A DNA stretch of 64,000 bases from Vineibacter terrae (GTDB taxonomy: Bacteria > Pseudomonadota > Alphaproteobacteria > Reyranellales > Reyranellaceae), in contig NZ_VDUZ01000009.1 of NCBI RefSeq assembly GCF_008039615.1, positions 149,356 to 213,355 on the forward strand, given 5' to 3'. The position numbers and the translations under genes are program-made. The notes beneath the pieces are model-generated. The model had not been told where the DNA came from, did not search any database, and saw nothing but the letters and a program-made list of their open reading frames with translations. Below are positions 26,788-35,551 of the stretch, one piece after another (position 1 is the stretch's first letter; each line of letters starts with the position of its first letter).

Positions 26788-28005
26788 CTAGACGGCAAAC
26801 GCCTTCATGGCGACGCGCTCGTCACCCAGGCGCGACGGGTCGGGCCGCGCCCGCGCTGCGATCAGCGCCTTGGACGCCATGAACTCCGGCATGCGGTTGA
26901 CGGCGTCGACCGCGATCAGCACGCCGTCGCGCAGGTAGAAGACCGCGAACGACCGGCCGCTGTCCGGCGAGCCGCGCACGATGGCCGTGTCGTGGCCGCC
27001 CGACAGCCCCGCCATCTGCAGCTTCACGTCGTACTGGTCGGACCAGAACCACGGCGTCTCCATCGCCGGCGGCGGCCGGCCGCAGATGGAAGCCGCCGCG
27101 ATCTTCGCCTGCTCCAGCGCGTTGTGCACCGACTCCAGCCGCAGGTTCTGGTCCAGCATCGGATGCAGTCGCCGGGTGCAGTCGCCGACGGCATAGACCG
27201 CCGGATCCGCCGTGCGGCACTGCGCATCGACCACGATGCCGTCCTCGACGGCAAGTCCGGCGTCGCGCGCCAGCTCGACATTGGGCGCGGCGCCCACGCC
27301 CACCACCACGAGGTCGGCTTCATGCCGCGCCTCGCCGCAGACGACATGCGTGACCCGGTCGTCGCCGGCGAAGCCGCTGACGGCCGTCCCGGTGATCACG
27401 TTCACGCCTTCCTCGCGGTGCAGCCGCTCGTAGAAGCCGGAGACGATCGGGCCGACGCCGCGTGCCATCAGCCGCGGCGCCTGCTCCAGGACGGTGACCT
27501 GCAGCTTCTGCCTGGCGGCGACCGCCGCCAGCTCCAGGCCGATATAGCCGCCACCCACGATCACCAGCCGCCGGCCCGCCGCCAGGCGGGCGCGGATCGC
27601 CTGCACGTCCTGCACCGTGCGCAGGTAGAGCACGCCGTCGAGATCGTTGCCGGCGAGCGGCAGCGCGCGCGGCCGGCTGCCCGTGGCCAGCACCAGGGTG
27701 GTGTAGGGAAGCGCCGCGCCACCGTCGATGACGACGGTGCGCGCCGACCGGTCGATGGCCACGGCGCGGGTGTCCAGCATCAGGCGGACGCCTGATTTAT
27801 CGTAGAACGCGGGCGGCCTGACATAGAGGCGGTCCAGGGTGACCTCGCCGGCCAGGAACTTCTTGGACAGCGGCGGCCGCTGGTAGGGCGGATGCGGCTC
27901 CTCGCCGACAAGCGTCACGGCGCCCTTGAAGCCGTCCTGCGCCAGGCTGGCGGCGAGCTGGCCGGCGGCATGTCCTGCGCCGATGATGACAAGCGATTCG
28001 TTCAC
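26788..28005 (-). CDS. FAD-dependent ferredoxin reductase (class IIB oxygenase type)
   Basis: The 405-residue NAD(P)H-ferredoxin reductase starts with the FAD-binding SLVIIGAGHAAGQLAASL, has the NAD(P) loop RLVIVGGGYIGLELAAVA and the second FAD motif VYAVGDCTRRLHP, then a C-terminal reductase domain (METPWFWSDQYDVKLQMAGL). I choose the GTG at 28005, with AGGA just upstream, because it gives the normal family length and places the FAD loop at the N-terminus. An ATG at 28089 would add 28 poorly supported residues. It is first in the left arm of the aromatic cluster. Confidence 0.93.
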   Translation of the reverse strand: MNESLVIIGAGHAAGQLAASLAQDGFKGAVTLVGEEPHPPYQRPPLSKKFLAGEVTLDRLYVRPPAFYDKSGVRLMLDTRAVAIDRSARTVVIDGGAALPYTTLVLATGSRPRALPLAGNDLDGVLYLRTVQDVQAIRARLAAGRRLVIVGGGYIGLELAAVAARQKLQVTVLEQAPRLMARGVGPIVSGFYERLHREEGVNVITGTAVSGFAGDDRVTHVVCGEARHEADLVVVGVGAAPNVELARDAGLAVEDGIVVDAQCRTADPAVYAVGDCTRRLHPMLDQNLRLESVHNALEQAKIAAASICGRPPPAMETPWFWSDQYDVKLQMAGLSGGHDTAIVRGSPDSGRSFAVFYLRDGVLIAVDAVNRMPEFMASKALIAARARPDPSRLGDERVAMKAFAV

Positions 28006-28279
28006 GCGTTCCTGCCTGCAAAGATGCCGAGAAAAGTTCCGGCATCGTAGCGCAATGACGATTGGTCGTGCACCCGCGTCCGATGGCACTATAACCGTGG
28101 GCCGGTCGCCGGTTCAAGATTCTAACGGATGTTTGTTATTTTTATTGACTTGAAAGGGCCTGTGCGCCAATGCCGAGCTGTTCGGCGGCGCCCGGGCGCT
28201 TTGCGACCGCGTCATGGACATGGTCGAGCGCAAGGCCGCCGAGTAGGCTGGCCGTCATCGCGCCGTGAGGGAGGAAAGC
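28006..28279. promoter_or_regulatory. Divergent control region of the aromatic dioxygenase cluster
   Basis: The 274-base gap separates the ferredoxin reductase (left) and the Rieske alpha subunit (right). It must hold both promoters. An A/T-rich patch at 28115-28150 includes the palindrome TAAC-N8-GTTA at 28123-28138, detailed separately. No gene is seen in it. Confidence 0.55.
28123..28138. promoter_or_regulatory. TAAC-N8-GTTA palindrome, candidate operator
   Basis: TAAC, eight bases (GGATGTTT), then GTTA. The same architecture recurs at 34132-34147 upstream of a binding-protein gene. The size suits a TetR dimer, and a TetR gene lies at 31205 in the same cluster. The assignment is inferred. 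Confidence 0.5.
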
Positions 28280-29581
28280 ATGAGCATCGTGGCCGCCCTG
28301 CCGGACTCGTCCGGCGCCTATGCCGGCATGATCCGCGAGGACCGGGAGCGGCATCTGTTCCGCGTCGCCCGGCAGGCCTTCACCGACGAGGCCGTGCTCG
28401 AGGCGGAGCGACGGCAGATCTTCGATCGCTGCTGGCTCTATATCGGCCATGGCTCGGAGATCGCCGGCAACTGCGATTTCCTGACCCGCTCGGTCGGCGG
28501 CCGCGAGCTGATCTTCAATCGCGACCGCGGCGGCGCCGTGCATGCGTTCCTCAACACCTGCCCCCACCGCGGCGCCACGGTCGTGCGCGAGAGCAAGGGC
28601 AATGCGTTGTCGTTCCGCTGCTTCTATCACGGCTGGTCGTTCAACGTGAACGGCCGCTTCGCGTCGCGCTTCGAGGAAGGCAACTACGGCAAGGACCACT
28701 ACGACGGCGGCTGCGCCGACCTCGTGCAGGTGCCGCGCCTGGAGAGCTATCGCGATTTCTGGTTCATCAATTTCGACCGCAACGCCGTGCCGCTGCCGGA
28801 TTACCTGGCGCAGGCCAAGGAGTTCATCGACCTCGTGGCCGACCAGGCCGAGGCCGGCATGGAGATCATCGGCAGCGGCCAGCAATACATCATCAAGGCC
28901 AACTGGAAGCTGCTGGCCGAGAACAGCGTCGATGCCTTCCATGGACTGCCCACGCACAGCACCTATTTCGACTACCTGCAGAATGTCGGCAGCCTGCGGA
29001 TGGGCAAGGGCTTCGACGCCAGCGCCAACCGCATGACCGACCTGGGCAACGGCCATGCCGTGATCGAGTACGGCTCGCCCTGGGGCCGGCCGATCGCGCG
29101 CTGGGTGCCGGCCTGGGGCGAGGAGACGCGCGACGTCGTGCAGCGCCTGCGCCAGGGGCTGATCCGGCGTTTCGGCGAGGTGCGTGGCCTGCGCATGGCC
29201 GAGACCAGCCGCAACATGATCATCTTCCCGAACCTGGTGATCAACGACATCATGGCCATCACCGTGCGCACCTTCTATCCCGAGGCGGCGGACCGCATGG
29301 CGGTTAGCGCCTGGGCGCTGGGCCCGTGCGGCGAGGATGCCGCCCTGCGCAAGCTGAGGCTGTTCAACTTCCTGGAGTTCCTGGGGCCAGGCGGCTTCGC
29401 CACGCCCGACGACCAGGAGGCGCTGGAGAATTGCCAGCGCGGCTATCGCAACATGCGCGAGGCGGGCTGGAACGACATCTCCAAGGGCATGCCGCGGGCC
29501 GGCGCCCCCAGGAACGACGACGAGGAGCAGATGCGCTGCTTCTGGCGCGAATGGCGCCGCCGCATGACGGCGGCCGCTTGA
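28280..29581 (+). CDS. Rieske aromatic ring-hydroxylating dioxygenase, large (alpha) subunit
   Basis: The 433-residue catalytic subunit has Rieske 2Fe-2S ligands in CPHRG (about 94-96) and CFYHGW (about 114-117). The mononuclear iron site is DAFHGLPTH near 218-226, the D-x2-H-x4-H triad, preceded by the bridging Asn-Ser region. The enzyme adds both atoms of O2 across an aromatic double bond. The ATG at 28280 follows GAGGAAAG; the upstream in-frame GTG is not preferred. It is first of the right arm, followed by the beta subunit 23 bases downstream. Confidence 0.95.
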   Translation: MSIVAALPDSSGAYAGMIREDRERHLFRVARQAFTDEAVLEAERRQIFDRCWLYIGHGSEIAGNCDFLTRSVGGRELIFNRDRGGAVHAFLNTCPHRGATVVRESKGNALSFRCFYHGWSFNVNGRFASRFEEGNYGKDHYDGGCADLVQVPRLESYRDFWFINFDRNAVPLPDYLAQAKEFIDLVADQAEAGMEIIGSGQQYIIKANWKLLAENSVDAFHGLPTHSTYFDYLQNVGSLRMGKGFDASANRMTDLGNGHAVIEYGSPWGRPIARWVPAWGEETRDVVQRLRQGLIRRFGEVRGLRMAETSRNMIIFPNLVINDIMAITVRTFYPEAADRMAVSAWALGPCGEDAALRKLRLFNFLEFLGPGGFATPDDQEALENCQRGYRNMREAGWNDISKGMPRAGAPRNDDEEQMRCFWREWRRRMTAAA

Positions 29582-29604
29582 GCGGGCATGGGAGCAGGTG
29601 CGAC

Positions 29605-30126
29605 ATGAACGCCGACTCGCCGATCGCCGATGACCTGGCCATGAGCGGAAGCTGCACCCGGGCCAAGGTCGAGAACTTCCTCTATCACGAGGCCGCGCTG
29701 CTCGACGGCTGGCGCATCGAGGAATGGTTCGCGCTCTTCGCCGAGGGCGCGACCTACGAGGTGCCGCCGACGGGCGATGGCGACGAGACCGACCCGGCCA
29801 CGTCGCTGTTCTATATCGCCGACGACTACGTGCGCCTGCGCGAGCGCGTCACGCGGCTGCTGAAGAAGGACGCGCATTCCGAGTTCCCGCGCTCGCGCCA
29901 ACGCCACATGGTCAGCAACGTGCGCGTCACGGCGCTGGTCGACGGTGTCGCCGACGTCGCATGCAATTTCGTCACCTACCGCGCCCGGCGCGGCGTGGTC
30001 GACACCTACTACGGCCAGCATCTCTACCGGATCGACTGCAACGCGGCGCCGTGGAGGATCCGCTCCAAGCGCTCCGTGCTTGACATGGACATGCTCTATC
30101 CCGGCAAGCTCAGCATCATCATCTGA
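29605..30126 (+). CDS. Aromatic ring-hydroxylating dioxygenase, small (beta) subunit
   Basis: The 173-residue protein has the ring_hydroxyl_B fold: VENFLYHEAALLDGWRIEEWFALFAEGATYEVP at the start, DDYVRLRERVTRL in the middle and VLDMDMLYPGKLSIII at the end. The beta subunit packs with alpha as an alpha3beta3 hexamer and is mainly structural. Start ATG at 29605, 23 bases after the alpha stop. The ACMSD-like gene follows with a 16-base gap. Confidence 0.94.
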   Translation: MNADSPIADDLAMSGSCTRAKVENFLYHEAALLDGWRIEEWFALFAEGATYEVPPTGDGDETDPATSLFYIADDYVRLRERVTRLLKKDAHSEFPRSRQRHMVSNVRVTALVDGVADVACNFVTYRARRGVVDTYYGQHLYRIDCNAAPWRIRSKRSVLDMDMLYPGKLSIII

Positions 30127-30142
30127 CGATGGAGCGTTGCTG

Positions 30143-31147
30143 ATGGACGGCCTGATCGACGTGCACTCGCACATCGTGCCGCGCGACCTGCCGGCCGAGC
30201 CGACGGCCGGCGGCATCGACAAGTGGCCCTGCATCCAGTGCCATAGCGCGACGGCGGCCACCGTCCTGATGGGGCGCAAGCCGTTCCGCGAGATCGACGA
30301 GCGCTCGTGGGACATCCAGCGCCGCATCGCCGACATGGACCGCGACGGCGTGTCGGCCCAGGTGCTGTCGCCGATGCCGGAGCTGCTGTCGTACTGGATC
30401 GATGCGGCGCCGGCCACCGAGCTGGCGCGCTTCATCAACGGCGCCATCGCCGAGATGGTGGCCAAGCGGCCCGACCGGTTCCACGGCCTGGGCTCCGTGC
30501 CGTTGCAGGACCCTGAGCGCGCCGCCGCCGAGCTGCTTCTGGTCAAGGAGCGCTTCGGGCTGAGCGGCGTCGAGATCGGCAGCAACATCAATGGCCGCTA
30601 TCTCGGCGACCGCCGCTTCGATCCGTTCTTCGCCGCGGCGCAGGAGCTCGACCTGGCCGTCTTCGTGCATGCGCTGCATCCGCTGCAGGCGCCGCATCTG
30701 ACCGCGAGCCCGGCCCTGGTGGCGCTGGCGGCGTTTCCCGTCGACACCGCCTTGTGCGCCGCCAGCCTGATCATGGACGGCGTGCTGGAGCGCTTCCCGC
30801 GGCTGCGGATCGGGTTCAGCCACGGCGGCGGCGTCCTGGCGCCCATCCTGCACCGCATGGAGAACGGCTGGCACCGCATGCGCGGCTTCGACGGCAAGCT
30901 GCCGCAGTCGCCGAAAGCCTATGCCGCGCGCTTCTTCTACGACAGCCTGGTCTACGATGCGCATTATCTTGCGCACCTGGTGACGGATGTCGCGCCCGGC
31001 CAGGTCTTCGCCGGCACCGACTATCCCTATCTCATCGAGCAGCGTGACCCCGCTGCCTTCATCGCCGGCGTCGCTGACCGGGTCGCCGGGGGCGCCACAC
31101 TGTGGTCCAGCGCCGCACGGCGCTTCCTCGGGCTGGACGTTGCATGA
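30143..31147 (+). CDS. Amidohydrolase, ACMSD-like (decarboxylase/hydrolase of ring-cleavage acids)
   Basis: The 334-residue metal-dependent barrel enzyme has LIDVHSHIVP (HxH), VFVHALHPLQAP (His), GFSHGGGVLAPI (His) and FAGTDYPYLIEQ (Asp), the order and spacing of 2-amino-3-carboxymuconate-6-semialdehyde decarboxylase relatives. Such enzymes decarboxylate or hydrolyse products of extradiol ring cleavage. Placement directly after the Rieske alpha and beta genes supports a role late in the same pathway. The start at 30143 has GGAG upstream. Confidence 0.9.
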   Translation: MDGLIDVHSHIVPRDLPAEPTAGGIDKWPCIQCHSATAATVLMGRKPFREIDERSWDIQRRIADMDRDGVSAQVLSPMPELLSYWIDAAPATELARFINGAIAEMVAKRPDRFHGLGSVPLQDPERAAAELLLVKERFGLSGVEIGSNINGRYLGDRRFDPFFAAAQELDLAVFVHALHPLQAPHLTASPALVALAAFPVDTALCAASLIMDGVLERFPRLRIGFSHGGGVLAPILHRMENGWHRMRGFDGKLPQSPKAYAARFFYDSLVYDAHYLAHLVTDVAPGQVFAGTDYPYLIEQRDPAAFIAGVADRVAGGATLWSSAARRFLGLDVA

Positions 31148-31204
31148 GGCGGCTCCTATAAGATCGCGGTGGTGGGGCCGCACGGCACGTATTGCGGGCA
31201 GGTG

Positions 31205-31825
31205 ATGCAGCAGTTCGCAAAAACCACGAAGAACGCGGTATCGAAGGCAGACAAGACAAAGGCGCGCTTGATCAACGTCGCCAAGCGCCTGGTTCAGGAG
31301 CACGGCTCCGATGTCGTGACCCTGCGCGATATCGCGGCGGCGGCCAAGATGAAGGCCGGCAGCATCTACTATCACTTCGAATCCCGGGATGAGATCATTC
31401 GCGCCGTGCTGGCCGACGGTATCGGCCGCGCCACCGTGGCGGTGACGGCAGCGATCACCGCCGCCGGCCCGCAGAGCACGCCGATCGAGCGTTTCCACGC
31501 GGCTTTGCGGGCGCATCTGAAATACACGGTCGAGGAGCATTTCTCGGCGCGGCTCAAGGCCATAAGGCGCCTGCCCAAGCGCCTGCGCGACCAGCACATG
31601 AGCCAGGAACGCGAGTACGCCGCGATCTTCACCGGCCTGCTGCGCGAAGCCCAGAAGCAGGGGGCGTTGCGCCCCGGCTACAATCTGTCGGTGGTGCGCA
31701 TGCTGGCCATGGGCGCGCTCACCTGGGTTGCCGAGTGGTACGACCCGCAAGGCCCGATGTCGCTCGACGACGTGGCCGACGAGCTGATGCGCATCCTGCG
31801 CGACGGTGTCATCAAGCCCGCATAG
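31205..31825 (+). CDS. TetR/AcrR family transcriptional regulator
   Basis: The 206-residue protein has an N-terminal DNA-binding helix-turn-helix (RLINVAKRLVQEHGSDVVTLRDIAAAAKMKAGSIYYHFESRDEIIRAVL) and a C-terminal ligand-binding helical domain. It is last in the right arm, 57 bases after the ACMSD-like gene, and is the only recognisable DNA-binding regulator near the cluster. It is the obvious candidate to bind the TAAC-N8-GTTA sites, but this is inferred. The start could also be the GTG 36 bases upstream. Confidence 0.92.
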   Translation: MQQFAKTTKNAVSKADKTKARLINVAKRLVQEHGSDVVTLRDIAAAAKMKAGSIYYHFESRDEIIRAVLADGIGRATVAVTAAITAAGPQSTPIERFHAALRAHLKYTVEEHFSARLKAIRRLPKRLRDQHMSQEREYAAIFTGLLREAQKQGALRPGYNLSVVRMLAMGALTWVAEWYDPQGPMSLDDVADELMRILRDGVIKPA

Positions 31826-31851
31826 CCGCGCCGCTCGCCCGAGCGGCCCAC

Positions 31852-31985
31852 GCTGTCATTCCGGACGATCCACGCCGTCATCCCGAGCAGTCCCACCATT
31901 GTCATCCCGAGCGCAGCGAGGGATCTCCCGCGCATGGCGCACCGTACCTCATTTGCGGGAGATCCCTCGCTGCGCTCGGGATGAC
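31852..31985. repeat. Dispersed inverted repeat plus partial tandem arms
   Basis: Arms 31901-31931 and 31955-31985 are exact 31-bp complements around a 23-base loop. Just before them, at about 31852-31900, two partial copies of the arm start (GTCATTCCG, GTCATCCCGAGCAG) stand in tandem. The set lies between tetR and the next gene. Confidence 0.85.
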
Positions 31986-32033
31986 GGTTGCGCTCAAGAT
32001 GACAGAACCCGGCTTGCGCTGAATTCTAACATC

Positions 32034-32048
32034 TGTTCTATTCGAACA
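32034..32048. promoter_or_regulatory. TGTTC-N5-GAACA palindrome upstream of a binding-protein gene
   Basis: Perfect 5-bp arms around TATTC, ending 38 bases before the start at 32087. A partly overlapping TAACATCTGTT precedes it. The surrounding patch is A/T-rich, so this is a plausible promoter/operator. The regulator is unknown. Confidence 0.4.
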
Positions 32049-32086
32049 AAGGTAAGTTTTCGGGGTCGAGACGTCGGGAGGCAATC

Positions 32087-33058
32087 ATGCGCAGGCTGCG
32101 CTTCATCGATCTTGCCGCCATGGGCGGCGTGGCCATGGCGGCGGCGCCGTCGTCATCGTGGGCGGTGCAGCCCTATCCGTCGCGTCCGGTCAGGGTGGTG
32201 GTGCCGCTGGCGGCCGGCGGCAACATGGACGCCATGACCCGTCTGATCACCGAGCGGCTGGCGGCCGTGCTGGGCCAGCCGGTCATCGTCGACAACCGGC
32301 CGGGTGCGACCGGCATGATCGGCGCCAATGCCGTCGCCAAGGCGGAGCCCGACGGCCATACCGTTCTGTTCGCGATCAGCAGTGTCGTGCAGAGCATCCG
32401 CCTGCAGAAGAATCCACCCTACGCCTTGCGCGAGCTGGCGTCGGTCACGCAGCTCGCCGATCTGCCGGTCGCCTTCGGCATTGCCGAGGCGCTGGGGGCG
32501 CGCGACCTTGCGGGATTCGTCAACATGGTCAAGCAGCGGCCCGGCAAGCTGTCGTACGGCTCCTACGGCATCGGCTCCAGCGGCCACATCATCGGCGAGA
32601 TGCTGAAGCGCACGGCCGGCATGAACATCGTGCATGTGCCCTACAAGGGCGAGGCGCCGGCGATCAACGACCTGCTGGGCGGGCAGGTCAGCGCCGTGTT
32701 CGGCTCGGCCGGCGGCGTGGCGCAGCATCCCGGCAAGATCCGGATGGTGGCCGTGTCGGGAGCCCGCCGCCTCACCCGCTACCCTGACGCGCCGACCTTC
32801 GACGAGGCCGGCTTTCCGCTGGGCGGGCTGACCGGATGGGCGGGCGCCTTCGTGCCGGCGTCGACGCCGGCGCCGATCATCGAGCGGCTGCGCGTCGAGA
32901 TCGATCGTATCGTGCGTCTGCCGGATATTGCGGCGCGCATTCTCGATTTCGGTTTCGAGCCCATGGGCGAGACCGCGACGCCTTTCGCCGCCTTCGTGCA
33001 GGACCAATATGATCGTTGGGGCGCGGCCATCAAGGATGCCAATATCGAACCCGAATGA
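32087..33058 (+). CDS. Tripartite tricarboxylate transporter substrate-binding protein (TctC/Bug family)
   Basis: The 323-residue periplasmic binding protein has a signal peptide and the family start PYPSRPVRVVVPLAAGGNMDAMTRLI. QPVIVDNRPGATGMIGANAVAKAEPDGHT and the carboxylate-binding loop region (SYGSYGIGSSGHIIGEMLKR) follow. GGGAGG precedes the ATG. No TctA/TctB membrane genes are nearby, so the transporter partner lies elsewhere or the protein acts as a sensor. Ligands of this family are usually organic acids. Confidence 0.93.
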   Translation: MRRLRFIDLAAMGGVAMAAAPSSSWAVQPYPSRPVRVVVPLAAGGNMDAMTRLITERLAAVLGQPVIVDNRPGATGMIGANAVAKAEPDGHTVLFAISSVVQSIRLQKNPPYALRELASVTQLADLPVAFGIAEALGARDLAGFVNMVKQRPGKLSYGSYGIGSSGHIIGEMLKRTAGMNIVHVPYKGEAPAINDLLGGQVSAVFGSAGGVAQHPGKIRMVAVSGARRLTRYPDAPTFDEAGFPLGGLTGWAGAFVPASTPAPIIERLRVEIDRIVRLPDIAARILDFGFEPMGETATPFAAFVQDQYDRWGAAIKDANIEPE

Positions 33059-33081
33059 GGTGCGTTGATCGGAGGACGCGC

Positions 33082-34059
33082 GTGAAAGCCATGATGTGCC
33101 GGGCATTCGGCCCGCCGGAGTCGCTCGTGCTGCAGGAATTGCCGTCGCCGCCGCTGGCGCCGGGCCAGCTCAGGGTCGCAGTGCATGCCTGCGGCGTGAA
33201 CTTCCCCGACCTGCTCATGATGCAGGGCCGCTACCAGTTCAAGCCGCCGCTGCCCTTCGCGCCTGGCGGTGAGGTCGCCGGTGTCGTGGTCGAGACGGGG
33301 CCGGATGCCACGGGCTTTCCCGTCGGCGCGCGCGTGCGCTGCTCGGTGGGCCATGGCGGCTTCGCCGATGAGGTGGTCGTCGCCGGGAAGCAGGTGGTCG
33401 CGCTCCCGGACGCGGTGGATTTCGTCACCGGTGCCGTGATGGGCGCAGCCTACGGCACGTCGCTGCACGCGCTGGCCGACCGCGCGCAGCTCGCGCCGGG
33501 CGAGAGCGTGCTGGTGCTGGGCGCGACCGGCGGCGTCGGTCTGTCGGCCGTCCAGCTCGCCAAGCTCATGGGCGCCCGGGTGCTGGCTGCCGGCGGCAGC
33601 GATGCCAAGCTGGCACAGGTCGCGGCCGCCGGGGCCGACGCCGTCGTCAACTACAACACCCAGGATCTGCGTGCCGCGATCGCAGCCTTCACCGACGGCA
33701 AGGGCGTCGACGTGGTCTACGACACCGTCGGCGGCAGCTACAGCGAGCTGGCCTTGCGGTCGACCGCCTGGCGCGGACGTTTCCTGGTCGTCGGCTTCAC
33801 CGCTGGCGAGATCCCCAAGCTGGCGGCCAATCTGCTGCTGCTCAAGGGCTGCGCCGCCATCGGCGTGTTCTACGGCGACTATCTGCGGCGCGAGCCCGAG
33901 CATGGCCGCGCCGAGTTCCAGCGACTGATGGGCTGGTTCGAGTCCGGCCAGCTCAAGCCCCACATCCACCGCACCTATCCGCTGGCCGAGGCATCGGCGG
34001 CGCTGCGCGCGATGGCCGACCGCCAGGTCGTGGGCAAGATCGTGGTCGTGCCGCGCTGA
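33082..34059 (+). CDS. Zinc-independent NADPH:quinone oxidoreductase family protein
   Basis: The 325-residue medium-chain dehydrogenase/reductase has CGVNFPDLLMMQGRY near the N-terminus and the nucleotide loop VLVLGATGGVGLSAVQLAK. It lacks the Cys and His zinc ligands of alcohol dehydrogenases, so it is in the QOR group. The start is GTG at 33082, with GGAGGA 5 bases before it. It follows the TctC-type gene by 23 bases on the same strand and may be cotranscribed. The real substrate may be a quinone or an enoyl-CoA. Confidence 0.9.
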   Translation: MKAMMCRAFGPPESLVLQELPSPPLAPGQLRVAVHACGVNFPDLLMMQGRYQFKPPLPFAPGGEVAGVVVETGPDATGFPVGARVRCSVGHGGFADEVVVAGKQVVALPDAVDFVTGAVMGAAYGTSLHALADRAQLAPGESVLVLGATGGVGLSAVQLAKLMGARVLAAGGSDAKLAQVAAAGADAVVNYNTQDLRAAIAAFTDGKGVDVVYDTVGGSYSELALRSTAWRGRFLVVGFTAGEIPKLAANLLLLKGCAAIGVFYGDYLRREPEHGRAEFQRLMGWFESGQLKPHIHRTYPLAEASAALRAMADRQVVGKIVVVPR

Positions 34060-34131
34060 GGCGGCGCGGCTCCTGCCGTCCCGATCACTGTCATCCCCTC
34101 GCTTCACGCGCGATGACCACGTTGTAGAAAA

Positions 34132-34147
34132 TAACTACCATCTGTTA
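34132..34147. promoter_or_regulatory. TAAC-N8-GTTA palindrome, second copy
   Basis: TAAC, eight bases (TACCATCT), then GTTA, located 65 bases before the start of the binding-protein gene at 34212. Same arms and spacing as the site at 28123-28138. Confidence 0.5.
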
Positions 34148-34211
34148 GATTTCGATTGCGCTCCCGAGGCTTGTGGCTATGTTCTGCGGCAATCAGACCC
34201 GGGAGGAAGCC

Positions 34212-35444
34212 ATGAGCAGGGGCGTGACGCGGCGCGCGGCATTGGCAGGGGTTACCGGCGCGTCGCTGGCGGCTTGCGGCATCGGTCGCGCTGCGGCGAA
34301 GAGCTACGGCCCGGGCGTCACCGATTCGGAGATCAAGCTCGGCACCACGTCGCCCTACAGCGGCCCGGCGTCGGGCTTCGGTGTCTACGGCCAGGCGCAA
34401 TCGGCCTATTTCCAGATGCTGAACGAGCAGGGCGGCGTCAATGGCCGCAAGGTCAACCTGATCTCGCTCGACAATGCCTACAACCCGCCCAAGGCCCTGG
34501 AGCAGACGCGCAAGCTGGTCGAGAGCGACAACGTGCTGGCCATCGCCGGGTTCCTCGGCACGGCGCCCAACACCTCGGTCCAGAAATACCTCAACGGCAG
34601 GAAGGTGCCGAGCCTGTTCCTCACCTCGGGCGCCGAGCGCTTCAACGATCCGAAGGAGTATCCCTGGATCGTGCCGCTCTATCCGACCTATGTCGCGCAG
34701 GGCAGCATCTTCGCGCGCTACATCCTCGACCAGAAGCCCGGCGCGAAGATCGCCGTGGTCTATCTCAATGACGATCTCGGCAAGGACTTCCTGCACGGCT
34801 TGAAGATCGGCCTGGGCGACAAGGCCAGGTCGATGATCGTGCGCGAGGTCAGCCATGAGCTGACCGATCCCAGCATCGACAGCCAGATCATCGATCTGAA
34901 GGGCGCCGGCGCCGACACGCTGATGCAGTTCACCACGTCGAAATTCGCCGCCCAGGGCATCCGCAAGGTCCACGACCTCGGCTGGAAGCCGCTGCACATC
35001 CTGGCCAGCATCGCCTCGGGCATCGGCGCGACCCTGGTTCCCGCCGGCGTCGAGCAATCCAAGGGCATCATCACGGCGCGCTGGGAGAAGCTGCCCACCG
35101 ATCCGGCGACGCTGAACGACCCCGATGTCGTCGCCTACGCGGCCTTCGTGAAGAAGCACATGCCCAGCCTCAACATCGAGGACAACACGGCGGTCCCGGG
35201 CTACATCAACGCTTTCATGATCGCGCATGTCCTGCGCCGGTGCGGCGATGATCTGACACGCGAGAACGTGCTGAAGCAGGCCACCAGCCTGAAGGATGTC
35301 GCGCCGCCGATGCTGCTGCCGGGCATCACGCTCAGCAACTCGCCGCAGGATTACCTCGCCTTCCACGGCATGCAGCTGGGCCAGTTCGACGGCACACGCT
35401 GGGTGTCGATCGGCGACGTGATCAGGATCAGCGCCGCCCGGTGA
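34212..35444 (+). CDS. Branched-chain amino-acid-type ABC transporter substrate-binding protein
   Basis: The 410-residue protein has a twin-arginine-type signal (TRRAALAGVTGASLAACG). The type I periplasmic fold is marked by SEIKLGTTSPYSGPASGFGVYGQAQSAYFQMLNEQGGVNGRKV and VVYLNDDLGKDFLHGLK. GGGAGGA precedes the ATG at 34212. It resembles the protein at 42234-43445 along its full length. No permease or ATPase is adjacent. In this family the ligand is often an aromatic acid rather than an amino acid, which would suit the neighbours. Confidence 0.92.
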   Translation: MSRGVTRRAALAGVTGASLAACGIGRAAAKSYGPGVTDSEIKLGTTSPYSGPASGFGVYGQAQSAYFQMLNEQGGVNGRKVNLISLDNAYNPPKALEQTRKLVESDNVLAIAGFLGTAPNTSVQKYLNGRKVPSLFLTSGAERFNDPKEYPWIVPLYPTYVAQGSIFARYILDQKPGAKIAVVYLNDDLGKDFLHGLKIGLGDKARSMIVREVSHELTDPSIDSQIIDLKGAGADTLMQFTTSKFAAQGIRKVHDLGWKPLHILASIASGIGATLVPAGVEQSKGIITARWEKLPTDPATLNDPDVVAYAAFVKKHMPSLNIEDNTAVPGYINAFMIAHVLRRCGDDLTRENVLKQATSLKDVAPPMLLPGITLSNSPQDYLAFHGMQLGQFDGTRWVSIGDVIRISAAR

Positions 35445-35551
35445 TGATCCCGGCGGGTGACGACGCGGCATTCCGCGAGTCGCTTGCGATGACATGAGGG
35501 CGATGTCCCGCTACGCTCGGCCTGACCGACCGAACGGGGCTGCCCATCGCC

